A DNA stretch of 64,000 nt. Source: JACKAQ01 sp020634975 [NCBI: Calditrichia bacterium]. GTDB taxonomy: Bacteria; Calditrichota; Calditrichia; RBG-13-44-9. Shown in pieces: positions 51,832 to 61,583 of the stretch; position 1 is the stretch's first letter, and each line of letters opens with the position of its first letter. The stretch is from positions 2,852,001 to 2,916,000 of the forward strand of contig JACKAQ010000001.1 of assembly GCA_020634975.1 (NCBI GenBank). Reading direction: 5' to 3'. Below the pieces are notes generated by a model. That model worked only from the letters and a program-made list of their open reading frames with translations. It was not told the DNA's origin and ran no database searches. Both the position numbers and the translations under genes were made by a program.

Positions 51832-53025
51832 ATGATGCTTGCAAATACGATCGCAGATAAAATGGTAAACGTTGAACATCCCGTTCCGGTTACGCCGGAA
51901 GGTGCGGGGCTGTATGTGCACGTGCCGTTTTGCGAGCAAAAATGCGAATACTGCGATTTTTATTCCCTCACCCAACTCGATCAAATTGAAGCGTTCACCG
52001 AAGCGCTGTTGACGGAAATGGAACTGCGTGCGCCGCAATTTTCCGGTGTGCAATTTTCCACCGTGTTTTTTGGCGGCGGAACGCCGTCGCTGCTCTCACC
52101 GGCGCAATTGACCCGCATTTGGCAGCGAATGACAGCGTTGTTCGATATTCATCCGAACGCGGAATGCAGCATCGAATCGAATCCCGGTACGCTCAGTTTT
52201 GAGAAGCTGCAAACCTTTCGCGACCTCGGGTTCAACCGGTTGAGCATGGGTGTGCAGAGCTTTAATCCGGATGAGCTGAAATTTTTGGGGCGCATCCACA
52301 ACGTTGCGGATGTGCTGGAAAATTTCGCCAACGCCCGAAAAGCCGGTTTTCAGAACATCAATATCGATCTGATGACTGCGTTTCCCGGCATTTCGCACGA
52401 CTCATTTTTGCGCAGTTTAGCGCAGGCAAAAGCGCTGGCGCCGGAGCACATCGCCTGTTACACGCTCATTTTTGAACCGGGAACCGTATTTTTCAAACGA
52501 ATGCAGCGCGGCGAATTGACGCCGATGGCGGAGGAAGACGAAGCCGGATATTACGAACTTGCAGCGGAAATTCTCGGCGAAGCCGGTTATCAGCAATATG
52601 AAATTTCCAATTTCGCCCGTGAAACAGCGCTGATTTGCCGGCACAATTTGGCATACTGGCAGCATCGCCCGTATTTGGGAATGGGACCTTCGGCGCATTC
52701 ATTTTACAATAATGCACGATTTAGCAACAAGCGATCGTTGGCTGTTTACCTCAAAAATCTGGCAGCCGGCAAACTGGCAGAAGATTTCCGCGAAGAATTA
52801 ACGCACGATCAATTAAAATTTGAATATATTTTTCTGAATCTGCGTTTAAAGGAAGGCATGCGTTTCGATCGTTTTGCGCAGCAATTCGGCAGCGATTTTC
52901 GTATCGAATTTGCGGCAACCATTGCCAAATTGCAATCGGAAGGATTGATCGAAACCAGCGATTCGCATCTGCGACTATCCACCAAAGGCTGGATGCTCGC
53001 GGATGAAGTTGCGGCTTATTTTTAA
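51832..53025 (+). CDS. hemW: HemW, radical SAM heme chaperone (HemN-like)
   Basis: Radical SAM protein of 397 aa with the cluster triad C34-x3-C38-x2-C41-D-F and the G-G-G-T-P-S motif. The H-N-x-x-Y-W element (R-H-N-L-A-Y-W) marks HemW rather than true coproporphyrinogen dehydrogenase HemN, which has an extra N-terminal Cys. HemW inserts heme into target proteins. Alternative starts at 51835 and 51862 exist. No heme synthesis gene is in the window. Confidence 0.9.
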   Translation: MMLANTIADKMVNVEHPVPVTPEGAGLYVHVPFCEQKCEYCDFYSLTQLDQIEAFTEALLTEMELRAPQFSGVQFSTVFFGGGTPSLLSPAQLTRIWQRMTALFDIHPNAECSIESNPGTLSFEKLQTFRDLGFNRLSMGVQSFNPDELKFLGRIHNVADVLENFANARKAGFQNINIDLMTAFPGISHDSFLRSLAQAKALAPEHIACYTLIFEPGTVFFKRMQRGELTPMAEEDEAGYYELAAEILGEAGYQQYEISNFARETALICRHNLAYWQHRPYLGMGPSAHSFYNNARFSNKRSLAVYLKNLAAGKLAEDFREELTHDQLKFEYIFLNLRLKEGMRFDRFAQQFGSDFRIEFAATIAKLQSEGLIETSDSHLRLSTKGWMLADEVAAYF

Positions 53026-53104
53026 CAGTAAATCTGCAGGTTTTGGCTGGCAATTTTCATCTTCAAACCTGCAAATGGTTTCACCACCAACAACCGGAGG
53101 GAAG

Positions 53105-54943
53105 TTGAAATCACGTATTTTTATGCTGATGTTGCTGATTGCAACCGCATTTTCCGGCATGTTGCCGGCCCAAAACGCCCGCGAAAAACAAGATCCCAAC
53201 GATATCCGAGAAGAGCAGCAATATCGGCTGGCACAGCGATATCAGCGCAACAGCCAATTCGATTACGTGATTCAAATTCTCAAGCCTTTGTTGCAAAAAC
53301 GACCCGGGGATGTCCGTTATTACGCCGCATTACTGGATGCCTATCTCAAGTTAAAACAATTTGATAACGCCTTTAATTTGGTAGATGCGCAGGTTTCCCG
53401 ATACCCGGAAAATCCCCGCTACATTGTTGATGCCGGGGATGTTCGCTACAAATCCGGCGATCAGGCGGGTGCCCGAAAAATCTGGAGTGATTTGCTCAAA
53501 AAAGAGTCGAATGACATCAGCGTTTACACCCTTTTGGCGAATGCATATATCGAAAATCGGCTGTATGACGAAACCGTTGTGCTCTATCGCGATGCCATCA
53601 AAAAATTTCCCGATAAATCATTTCTGGTCCGCAGTCTTGCCGATTTTCACCGGCAGCGGCTGGAATTTCGCAATGCGCTGGATATGTATTTGCAATATGT
53701 TGAGTTAGAGCCGCAAAATTTCCAGAGTGCGGCACGGGCGGTTCTCTCGTTCGAGCTTGAAAATGCCCAAATCGACACGCTTTCCGATATTTTTGAACAG
53801 AAAATCCGGCGCAGCAAAGAGCCGCAGGTGCAACTGCTGGCAGCCAAATTTTTCCAGAAACACAAACGCTACGATCAGGCGCTGTCCATTTTGGAATCGT
53901 TGGAAACAGACCAGTCATCCGGGCGATATTTGGAAGAATTTGCCCGAACTGCGCGCTCGGATTCATCGTATGCGCTGGCGCTGCGGGCGTATCAGCGCAT
54001 CATCGAGCGATTCCCGAAATCCAATCTGGCGCTGACGGCTTATCTGGGCGCGGCGCAGTGCAATTTGTCGCTGGCACATGAAAACAGCGATCAAAAATAC
54101 GCCCGCCAAACGATCGATATGATTAAACAGGTGCAGCAAAAATATCCCGATAACGCCAATCTGGGCAGTTTAGCTTTGCTGGAAGGCGATGTGTATCGCG
54201 ATTTTTTCTTCGATCTGGATCGGGCAATTGATATTTATAATGATGTTGCAAAACAATACGCCAATCACCGGCGCGTCAGCGATGAGGCGCAGTTCAAATC
54301 CGGCGAAAGTTACATGATGCGCGGTGATCTCAATCGCGCCGAAGCCGAACTCGATCAGGTTGGCGAAGGTGCGATGGCCGGTCGGGCGCTGCTGCTGAAA
54401 GCGCGAATCGCGATGTATCGCAACGATTTCGACACGGCAAACGAGCTGATCGGGCAGGTGTTGGGTAAAGCGGGCATCGAAGGCGAAGAAACCAACGATG
54501 CGCTGGCGCTGCAAACCTTGCTGGTCAACCAATCGCTGGCACCCGATGCACTCAAATTTTATGTTGCGGCAAACTGGCTGCTGTTTCAGCAGAAAAAAAA
54601 CGAGGCGATTACCCAGCTCCAAAAAGCGCTGGATACCAATCCGCCGGCGCATTTCCGGGTGAAAATTTTGCTGGAAGCTGCACGATTGGCGGAATCTGTC
54701 GGTAAATTTCCCGATGCGCTGGAATACTGCAACCGGGTGGTTCAGGATGCGGAATTGAATTTATACGCCGATGAAGCGCTGTTCATCATGGCAACCATCA
54801 CCGATAACCGACTGAACGATGTGCCGCAGGCGTTCCGGTTGTACGACCAGATTTTGGCGGATTTCCCGAACAGCCAGTTCGCGATTCCGGCCCGCGACCG
54901 GCTGCGAAAAATGCGGGTTCAATATCCGGAATTGGTACCGTAG
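53105..54943 (+). CDS. Secreted TPR-repeat protein
   Basis: Periplasmic protein of 612 aa. I choose TTG 53105 behind GGAGGG (53096-53101); it gives a good signal peptide (K-S-R then a hydrophobic run ending M-L-P-A-Q, cleavage near residue 23). A longer reading from 53003 would overlap hemW and lacks such a signal. The body is many TPR-like helical pairs (motifs such as A-L-L-D-A-Y-L-K-L and N-A-L-D-M-Y-L-Q-Y), suggesting a protein-protein scaffold in the envelope. Partner not identified. Confidence 0.78.
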   Translation: MKSRIFMLMLLIATAFSGMLPAQNAREKQDPNDIREEQQYRLAQRYQRNSQFDYVIQILKPLLQKRPGDVRYYAALLDAYLKLKQFDNAFNLVDAQVSRYPENPRYIVDAGDVRYKSGDQAGARKIWSDLLKKESNDISVYTLLANAYIENRLYDETVVLYRDAIKKFPDKSFLVRSLADFHRQRLEFRNALDMYLQYVELEPQNFQSAARAVLSFELENAQIDTLSDIFEQKIRRSKEPQVQLLAAKFFQKHKRYDQALSILESLETDQSSGRYLEEFARTARSDSSYALALRAYQRIIERFPKSNLALTAYLGAAQCNLSLAHENSDQKYARQTIDMIKQVQQKYPDNANLGSLALLEGDVYRDFFFDLDRAIDIYNDVAKQYANHRRVSDEAQFKSGESYMMRGDLNRAEAELDQVGEGAMAGRALLLKARIAMYRNDFDTANELIGQVLGKAGIEGEETNDALALQTLLVNQSLAPDALKFYVAANWLLFQQKKNEAITQLQKALDTNPPAHFRVKILLEAARLAESVGKFPDALEYCNRVVQDAELNLYADEALFIMATITDNRLNDVPQAFRLYDQILADFPNSQFAIPARDRLRKMRVQYPELVP

Positions 54944-54951
54944 CAGTAGCG

Positions 54952-54967
54952 ACACGGCATGCCGTGT
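54952..54967. repeat. Perfect 16-bp palindrome after the TPR gene
   Basis: ACACGGCATGCCGTGT is its own reverse complement; it starts 9 nt after the stop and is followed by TTCATAAAAAAA. It may end transcription or be one of the short palindromic repeats of this genome. Confidence 0.55.
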
Positions 54968-55013
54968 TTCATAAAAAAACGTAAATCTTGAATTTCCAAA
55001 CAATTACATCATT

Positions 55014-56285
55014 ATGAAAAACAAAATTTTTATCACCATTTCAACCGTCTGGTTTATGTTGTTTCCAACGTTTGGTGGCGCACAGCATCTGTTGATTCCG
55101 ATGGATTTTGTGCAATCCGATCACCTGAAAGCCTATGGATTGGCGTATTGGACGCTCACCAAAGGCATCAACGTGGAGTGGCTGCTCAATTACCGCAGCG
55201 GTGCTTTTTTGATGCCCGCCTTTCCGGGATTGGAAAGCGAATGCCGGATTCGCGGCATCAAATACGAGCTGGTTGGTCCAACGGAAGTGAACAATATTTA
55301 CGCCACCATCGAAGGCGAAAATATGGAACGGGTGCTGCTGGAAAAAGCGCCCAAAATTGCCATTTATACACCCACCAACAAACAACCCTGGGATGATGCC
55401 GTAACCCTCGCGCTCACTTACGCCGAGGTGCCGTATGACAAAATTTATGACGATGAAATGCTGGACGGAAAACTGAGCGAATACGACTGGCTGCACCTTC
55501 ACCACGAAGATTTTACCGGACAGTACGGCAAGTTTTACAGCGCATTTCGCAATGCGGCGTGGTATCAGGAAGAAGTGCGGGTGAATGAAGCGATGGCCCA
55601 CAAACACGGATTTTCCAGCGTTTCCGAGCTGAAAAAAAGCGTGGCGCGGGAGATCAAACAATATATTGTTGGCGGCGGCTTCATTTTTGCGATGTGCTCC
55701 GCAACGGATGCGCTCGATATCGCGCTTTCCGCGGAAGGGGTGGACATCGTTGAAACACCGTTCGACGGCACGCCGATTCAGGGTAACTATCAGCAGGCAC
55801 TGGACTTTAGCAAAACGCTGGCATTCGAAAATTTCAAATTGTATCCCGATCCGAATTTATACGAATTTTCCGATATCGATATTCCGCCGAGTTATGCGCC
55901 GCGCATCCGCGATCCCGAAATGGACTATTTCACCCTGTTCCAGTTTTCGGCGAAATACGATCCGGTGCCAACAATGCTCACCCAAAATCATGTGAGTGTG
56001 GTGAAAGGTTTTATGGGACAAACCACGATGTTCAATCGCGCCAAAATCAAGCCGTCGATTGTGGTGATGGGCGAGGTGGAAGGCACGGACGAAGTGCGCT
56101 ACATTCACGGAAATGCCGGAAAAGGCACCTTCACATTTTACGGCGGACACGATCCGGAGGACTACACCCACGCCGTCGGCGATCCGCCCACCCAGTTGGA
56201 ATTGCACAAAAATTCACCCGGTTACCGGCTGATTCTCAACAACGTGCTGTTCCCGGCTGCGAAAAAGAAGAAGTTGAAAACGTGA
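55014..56285 (+). CDS. Conserved secreted protein, often labelled asparagine synthetase B-like
   Basis: Protein of 423 aa with a signal peptide (about residues 1-23, G-G-A-Q). It resembles a family frequent in Bacteroidota and named asparagine synthetase B in databases, with landmarks L-L-I-P-M-D, H-L-K-A-Y-G, Q-P-W-D-D-A-V-T-L-A-L and W-L-H-L-H-H-E-D-F-T-G-Q-Y. There is no PPi-loop and no N-terminal Cys glutaminase, and it is exported, so asparagine synthesis is very unlikely. The H-H-E-D-F-T-G-Q motif could be a metal or ligand site. Role unknown. Confidence 0.78.
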   Translation: MKNKIFITISTVWFMLFPTFGGAQHLLIPMDFVQSDHLKAYGLAYWTLTKGINVEWLLNYRSGAFLMPAFPGLESECRIRGIKYELVGPTEVNNIYATIEGENMERVLLEKAPKIAIYTPTNKQPWDDAVTLALTYAEVPYDKIYDDEMLDGKLSEYDWLHLHHEDFTGQYGKFYSAFRNAAWYQEEVRVNEAMAHKHGFSSVSELKKSVAREIKQYIVGGGFIFAMCSATDALDIALSAEGVDIVETPFDGTPIQGNYQQALDFSKTLAFENFKLYPDPNLYEFSDIDIPPSYAPRIRDPEMDYFTLFQFSAKYDPVPTMLTQNHVSVVKGFMGQTTMFNRAKIKPSIVVMGEVEGTDEVRYIHGNAGKGTFTFYGGHDPEDYTHAVGDPPTQLELHKNSPGYRLILNNVLFPAAKKKKLKT

Positions 56286-56295
56286 AAAACGAGCG

Positions 56296-56364
56296 TGTTC
56301 GAGTGTTATCGTGTTGCAGTTTGCCGGTGCACCAGCACCACTGAAATACGTGAACACTCAAACA
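56296..56364. repeat. Long imperfect hairpin between the secreted-protein gene and mfd
   Basis: Outer arms TGTTCGAGTGTT (56296-56307) and AACACTCAAACA (56353-56364) pair with one G-U-type change; an inner GGTGC/GCACC stem (about 56325-56338) adds to it. It begins 11 nt after the stop and lies in a 182-nt gap that holds no gene. It is probably a terminator-like repeat. Confidence 0.55.
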
Positions 56365-56467
56365 TTTCCGTTCACTTACAAAACCATTCCTTATTTGAAT
56401 TCCGGGCGAACATATCGTAAATTAAGCGTCTTTACAATGAATGCTGAGGAAGTAAAAACCCGGAATT

Positions 56468-59400
56468 ATGCTAAAATTAAAACCCTCCTTTTATGAACTG
56501 CCGGAATTCCGTCAGTTGCTCACGCTGATCAACACCGGAAAGCCTGTGCGCCTGCGCGGGATTTATGGCTCGTTTCTGGCGTTTGTCATCAATTTTATTC
56601 GCGAACACCACGAAAAACCGCAATTGATTGTGCTGCCGGAAGCCGACGAAGCCGAAAAACTGGTGGACGATCTGCGGGCATTTATGCCGGAATCGCACGC
56701 GGTGTATTTCCCGTCTGCGGAAGTTGTGCCGTTCGATAAAGGCATGTTCACACCCGCGCTATACAGCATGCGAATGAATGCGCTGGCGGCAGCAGTGGAG
56801 CAACCTGCGCCGGTGCTGGTCACCACGCCGCCGGGATTGTTGCGCCGCGTGCCAATGCCGCAATCGTTTCAGCGGAACATTGTGCGGCTGAAAGTCGGTG
56901 AAGATTTCGAGCGGGAATTGCTGATCGAATGGCTGGCGGAAAGCGGTTACATTCGCATGCCGATTATCGAAGAAATCGGGCAGTTCAGCGTTCGCGGCGG
57001 CATTCTGGATGTGTTCTCGTTTGAATCGGAAGTGCCCTGTCGCATCGAATTTTTTGGCGACACCATCGAGTCTTTGCGGGAATTTGACGTGCTTTCGCAG
57101 TTATCGATCGATCAGGTGCCGCAGGTGCGGCTGCTCGGCAAATCGCCGGAAGATACCGACACCGCAACCATTTTTGACTATTTTTCGAAAAACAACATCC
57201 TGTTTTGGGAAGATCCTGCCCGTTGCAAAATTGCCCTGCAAAATTGGTGGGAAGATGCCGCCGCCCGGTTCGATACCCACGGAAAAGATCTCGGTTTCAC
57301 CGAACCGGACCAGGCGTATTTGAACGCGAATGAATTTGAAACAGCCGTCACAAAACTGCAACCGCTCACCCACGAACACCTCGGCAATCGCGGACAATCC
57401 GATCTGGATTTTCAATCGACACCGCCAGCGGCGTTCCACGGCAACATGAAATTGCTGGTCGATCACCTGCAGCGAACGCTCATCAAACCGCCGCAAAACG
57501 AACGCCGGGAAATCTGGCTGCTGCACGACGGAAAAGCATCGCGCAACAGGTTGGAAGATATTCTCGCGGCGGAAGTCGGGTTTATTCCACCGATGCAATT
57601 TTACGATGGCGAACTGCACGACGGTTTCGCGCTGCCGCAGCACAATCTGGAATGCCTCACCGATCACGAAGTATTCAATCGCCTGCGGATGCGCCGCAAA
57701 AAACGGCGGCTTCGGGTTTCCGGAAGTTTGATCCGGAATCTGCAAACTATGGAATACGGCGATTACGTGGTGCACATCGATTACGGTGTGGGCAAATACG
57801 TGGGCACGGAGCGCATCAAAGTGGTCGGGTTCGAGAAAGAATGCATCAAGCTGCTTTACCTCGATGACGACGTGCTTTACGTAACGCTGGACAAACTCAA
57901 CCGCATTCAGCGATACGTCAGCGAAGAAGGTTTCACGCCAAAACTGACCAAACTCGGCAGCGCGGAATGGGAACGGGTGAAAAGCCGCACCCGAAAATCC
58001 GTGGAAGGCGTGGCGCGGGAATTGGTGGAATTGTATGCCAAACGACTCTCACAACAGGGATTCGCATTCAGCGAAGATACGCTTTGGCAAAAGGAAATGG
58101 AAGCATCGTTCCCGTTTGAAGATACGCCGGATCAGGCCAAAGCCGCCGCCGAAGTAAAGCAGGATATGGAAAAAATTAAACCGATGGATCGCCTCGTTTG
58201 CGGCGATGTCGGTTACGGCAAAACCGAAATCGCGGTTCGTGCCGCTTTCAAAGCGGTGATGGAAGGAAAGCAGGTTGCCGTGCTCGTGCCCACCACCATT
58301 TTGGCGCAGCAGCATTTCAACACCTTTTCGGAACGGGTGGCTAATTTTCCGGTCCGGGTGGAAGTGGTGTCACGTTTCCGCAGCAAAAAGGAGCAAAAAG
58401 AGGCGCTGGATAAACTGGAACGTGGTCAGGTGGATATCATCATCGGTACCCATCGTCTGCTTTCTAAAGATGTGAAATTTAAGGAATTAGGGCTTCTGGT
58501 TATCGATGAAGAACAGCGATTTGGCGTGACCCACAAAGAGAAATTGAAACAGCTCAAGATTAATGTGGATACGCTGACACTCACCGCGACGCCGATTCCC
58601 AGAACGCTGCACATGTCGCTGATGGGCGCGCGCGATTTATCGATTGTGGATACGCCGCCGGGCAACCGCCTGCCGATCATGACCGAAATTACCACATGGG
58701 ATTCCGAACTGGTTTACAAAGCGATCACCTACGAAATGAATCGCGGCGGACAGGTATTTTTTGTGCACAATCGCGTGCAAAGCATCGATGCGGTTGCGAA
58801 TACCGTGAAAGCCATCGTCCCGAAAGCGCGCATTGCCGTTGCCCACGGGCAAATGAACGAGCACGAGCTGGAAGACATAATGGATCGCTTTTACCACAAA
58901 AAATACGACGTGCTCATCGCCACAATGATCATCGAAAACGGGGTGGATATTCCCAATTGCAACACGATTATCATCAACCGGGCGGATCGGTTCGGGCTGG
59001 CGCAATTGTATCAGTTGCGCGGACGGGTCGGGCGATCGGATCGCCAGGCGTACGCTTATTTGATCATCCCGCCACAGGAACGCCTTAGCGATACCTCGCT
59101 GAAACGGCTGTACGCCATCGAGGAATTTGGCGATCTCGGCTCCGGGCTGAAAATCGCGATGCGCGATCTGGAAATTCGCGGTGCGGGCAATTTGCTCGGG
59201 CACAAACAAAGCGGGTTCATCAACGCGGTCGGTTACGATTTGTATCGCAAAATTTTGCAGGAAGCCGTGGAAGCCATCCAAAACGAAACGCTGCCGGAAA
59301 ACTTCCTCGAAGATCGCATGCCGCGCGTGGATGCATCGGTGGAAATTGATGTGGAAATGTATCTGCCGGATGATTACATCGGCGCGCCGAATGAGAAGGT

Positions 59401-59776
59401 GATTATCTATCACCGGTTGGTGAATCTCGATGAAATGACCATGATCGACAACCTGGTTTCTGAACTGCGCGACCGTTTCGGGCCGTTGCCGGAACCTGCC
59501 GAACGGTTGGTGGAAATGGTCAAAATCAAAAAACTGGCGTCGCGATTGTTCATCAAATCCGTGAAAGTCAGCAAACAAAAAATGATACTGGTTTTCGACG
59601 AACGTGCCACCGCAAAAGATGCGTTTATCGAAAAACAATTGCCAAAATATATCGACCAGACAATAGCGCCGCTAAAATTTGTGCAAACGGAACAATTGAA
59701 AGCACATGTTACGTTAAAAGGTCGCGATGACAACGACCGCATCAGCTTTGCTAAATTTTTCTTGCAGAATATATGA
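56468..59776 (+). CDS. mfd: Transcription-repair coupling factor
   Basis: ATP-dependent translocase of 1102 aa that removes stalled RNA polymerase and recruits UvrA. The N-terminal third is the UvrB-like module, a CarD-like RNA-polymerase interaction domain follows (about 425-490, D-Y-V-V-H-I-D-Y-G-V-G), then the RecG-like motor with Walker A G-D-V-G-Y-G-K-T, D-E-E-Q motif II, T-A-T-P-I-P-R-T and the Q-L-R-G-R-V-G-R arginine motif. The C-terminal TRCF domain closes it. It is slightly shorter than E. coli Mfd (1148 aa). It precedes the three SurA-type genes. Confidence 0.97.
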   Translation: MLKLKPSFYELPEFRQLLTLINTGKPVRLRGIYGSFLAFVINFIREHHEKPQLIVLPEADEAEKLVDDLRAFMPESHAVYFPSAEVVPFDKGMFTPALYSMRMNALAAAVEQPAPVLVTTPPGLLRRVPMPQSFQRNIVRLKVGEDFERELLIEWLAESGYIRMPIIEEIGQFSVRGGILDVFSFESEVPCRIEFFGDTIESLREFDVLSQLSIDQVPQVRLLGKSPEDTDTATIFDYFSKNNILFWEDPARCKIALQNWWEDAAARFDTHGKDLGFTEPDQAYLNANEFETAVTKLQPLTHEHLGNRGQSDLDFQSTPPAAFHGNMKLLVDHLQRTLIKPPQNERREIWLLHDGKASRNRLEDILAAEVGFIPPMQFYDGELHDGFALPQHNLECLTDHEVFNRLRMRRKKRRLRVSGSLIRNLQTMEYGDYVVHIDYGVGKYVGTERIKVVGFEKECIKLLYLDDDVLYVTLDKLNRIQRYVSEEGFTPKLTKLGSAEWERVKSRTRKSVEGVARELVELYAKRLSQQGFAFSEDTLWQKEMEASFPFEDTPDQAKAAAEVKQDMEKIKPMDRLVCGDVGYGKTEIAVRAAFKAVMEGKQVAVLVPTTILAQQHFNTFSERVANFPVRVEVVSRFRSKKEQKEALDKLERGQVDIIIGTHRLLSKDVKFKELGLLVIDEEQRFGVTHKEKLKQLKINVDTLTLTATPIPRTLHMSLMGARDLSIVDTPPGNRLPIMTEITTWDSELVYKAITYEMNRGGQVFFVHNRVQSIDAVANTVKAIVPKARIAVAHGQMNEHELEDIMDRFYHKKYDVLIATMIIENGVDIPNCNTIIINRADRFGLAQLYQLRGRVGRSDRQAYAYLIIPPQERLSDTSLKRLYAIEEFGDLGSGLKIAMRDLEIRGAGNLLGHKQSGFINAVGYDLYRKILQEAVEAIQNETLPENFLEDRMPRVDASVEIDVEMYLPDDYIGAPNEKVIIYHRLVNLDEMTMIDNLVSELRDRFGPLPEPAERLVEMVKIKKLASRLFIKSVKVSKQKMILVFDERATAKDAFIEKQLPKYIDQTIAPLKFVQTEQLKAHVTLKGRDDNDRISFAKFFLQNI

Positions 59777-59841
59777 GGCAAACATAACTTAGAGATTGCG
59801 CCATCTGGAACAAAGTCAATGGAAAATTTGTGAGGCCAAAA

Positions 59842-61569
59842 ATGAAAAATATGAAAAAATGGATTGTCGCTTGCACGGCTGCGCTGCTGCTGTCCGTGGT
59901 TTTGAACAGTTGCGGCGATAGCCAAAAACCGGATGACACAGCCATTGTCGCTGAAGTCGGCGATTACAAAATTACCGTCGCGGAGCTGAAAAACCGCCTC
60001 GAACAGGATTATAAAGACAAAGCCATCAGCGAAATTACCGCCGAAGAAAAACAGCAGTCACTGGATAAACTGATCGATGTTCGCCGGAAAGCGGTGTGGG
60101 CTGTTCGCCAGCAACTGGAAAAAGATCCGGCGTATCAGACGGAGCTGGAAAAATTTTCCGATCGCACGCTTGCAATGAGTTTGTATCAGGAAAAAGTGAT
60201 CGACGAGATGTTCCCCAGCGCCATGATGGAAAAATATTACGACTGGTTTTTCACCGATGTGAAAGCGGTTGTGGTAAAAATCGGATTTCGCGGCGCGGGA
60301 ATCAACGAAGACCGCAGCGAAGCGGAAGCTTACGAACTCGCTGAAAAATACGCCAGCGAACTGGCAATCAGTCAGGATGCGGTGCTGGCCGCCAAAACGC
60401 TATCCGAAGGCAACAAAAAAGCCGTGCTTGCCAATCCCTACACCATCGGGCGAATGCCGATGAAAGGCGACAGCCTGATATTTAACACCGCGGTCGGCAG
60501 CGTTGGCGGACCCGTCAAATTGTCGGAAGCGCTGGTTTTGGTGAAGGTATTGGAGAAACAAACGCGCGAAAAAGATCGCACACTCGATAGCGTTCGCGGC
60601 GAACTGCTGCGCATTTTCCGGGGGCAGCAGCGCAACGAAGAAGCGAGCAAATTTAATGCATTATCTGAACAATTCCGGAGAAAATACAACGCTATTGCAT
60701 ACGATGCCGGAATAAATGAGTTGGTGAACACCATCAACCAATGGGGAAAATCGCCGCAACCGAAAATTACGGATTTCAGCGATGAGCAACGAAAAATTAT
60801 CATCGGCGAGGTTCAGGGCGAACCCATCTACTCCGGTGGTTTCCTCGATTTTGCGAGCGATATGCTGACCCGCGATTACAGCGTTATTGGCAATTTCAGC
60901 AGCATCAAAGAGCGATTCTTGATGCAGGAACTCAATTTGAGAAGCTGGGTTTTGGAAGCAAAAGCAGCAGGGCAGGACAAAAATCCGAAATATCTGGAAG
61001 AAATGGAACGCTTCACTTTGGGCCGGTTAGCCCGGATGATCGAAGATAAAGAAGTGAACGAGCATGTGACGGAAGTGACGGAAGCGGAGATCGAAACGTA
61101 TTACCGGGAAAATCCCGATAAATTTAGCGCCCCGGCGCGCGTCGAGGTTTGGCAGATTGTCGTAAACGCGCAGCCCGTTGCCCAACAAGTTTACGAACGC
61201 GCCCGCAACGGCGAAGATTTTAAAGCGCTGTATGATGAATTTGTCGGGAAAGCAAATGTGCCGGTGACCCATCGATATGAATTGGGAATGATTACCCCGA
61301 CGCACCGGATGAAAGAAATCGCGGATGCCGCATTTGCAGCCGGTGGAAACAACCTCACCCAACCTGTTGAATTTAATAATAGTTACCACATTATTAAAAC
61401 CGGCAAGTTTGAACCTGAAAAAGTAAAAGATCTGGCATCTGTGCGAAGCTCTGTTCAGGCGGCGGTGCTGAATGAAAAACGCGGCAAACGCCGCGAACAG
61501 GTCGAATCGGAAATCAGCGCAGCAGTCAGCGCAGAAGTTCACAGCGATGTGCTAAAGGCAATCGGTTGA
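59842..61569 (+). CDS. SurA/PpiC-like lipoprotein with degenerate rotamase domains
   Basis: Periplasmic chaperone-like lipoprotein of 575 aa. ATG 59842 has TGAGG upstream; lipobox L-N-S-C puts the acylated Cys at 24. The N-terminal helix set starts E-V-G-D-Y-K-I-T-V-A-E-L as in SurA-type chaperones. Two parvulin-like regions can be traced (about 165-265 and 415-540) but neither has the full H-I-L ... G-D-L-G set, so isomerase activity is doubtful. It overlaps the next gene's upstream ATG. With the next two genes it forms a folding cluster. Confidence 0.78.
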   Translation: MKNMKKWIVACTAALLLSVVLNSCGDSQKPDDTAIVAEVGDYKITVAELKNRLEQDYKDKAISEITAEEKQQSLDKLIDVRRKAVWAVRQQLEKDPAYQTELEKFSDRTLAMSLYQEKVIDEMFPSAMMEKYYDWFFTDVKAVVVKIGFRGAGINEDRSEAEAYELAEKYASELAISQDAVLAAKTLSEGNKKAVLANPYTIGRMPMKGDSLIFNTAVGSVGGPVKLSEALVLVKVLEKQTREKDRTLDSVRGELLRIFRGQQRNEEASKFNALSEQFRRKYNAIAYDAGINELVNTINQWGKSPQPKITDFSDEQRKIIIGEVQGEPIYSGGFLDFASDMLTRDYSVIGNFSSIKERFLMQELNLRSWVLEAKAAGQDKNPKYLEEMERFTLGRLARMIEDKEVNEHVTEVTEAEIETYYRENPDKFSAPARVEVWQIVVNAQPVAQQVYERARNGEDFKALYDEFVGKANVPVTHRYELGMITPTHRMKEIADAAFAAGGNNLTQPVEFNNSYHIIKTGKFEPEKVKDLASVRSSVQAAVLNEKRGKRREQVESEISAAVSAEVHSDVLKAIG

Positions 61570-61583
61570 TGAGGAATAAAACA

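Noticed and set aside
55014-56285. Asparagine synthetase B
   Set aside because: Name suggested by database habit; no synthetase or glutaminase motif and the protein carries a signal peptide.
58637-59638. Open frame of 333 codons on the minus strand
   Set aside because: Antisense to the conserved motor part of mfd; composition typical of a shadow.
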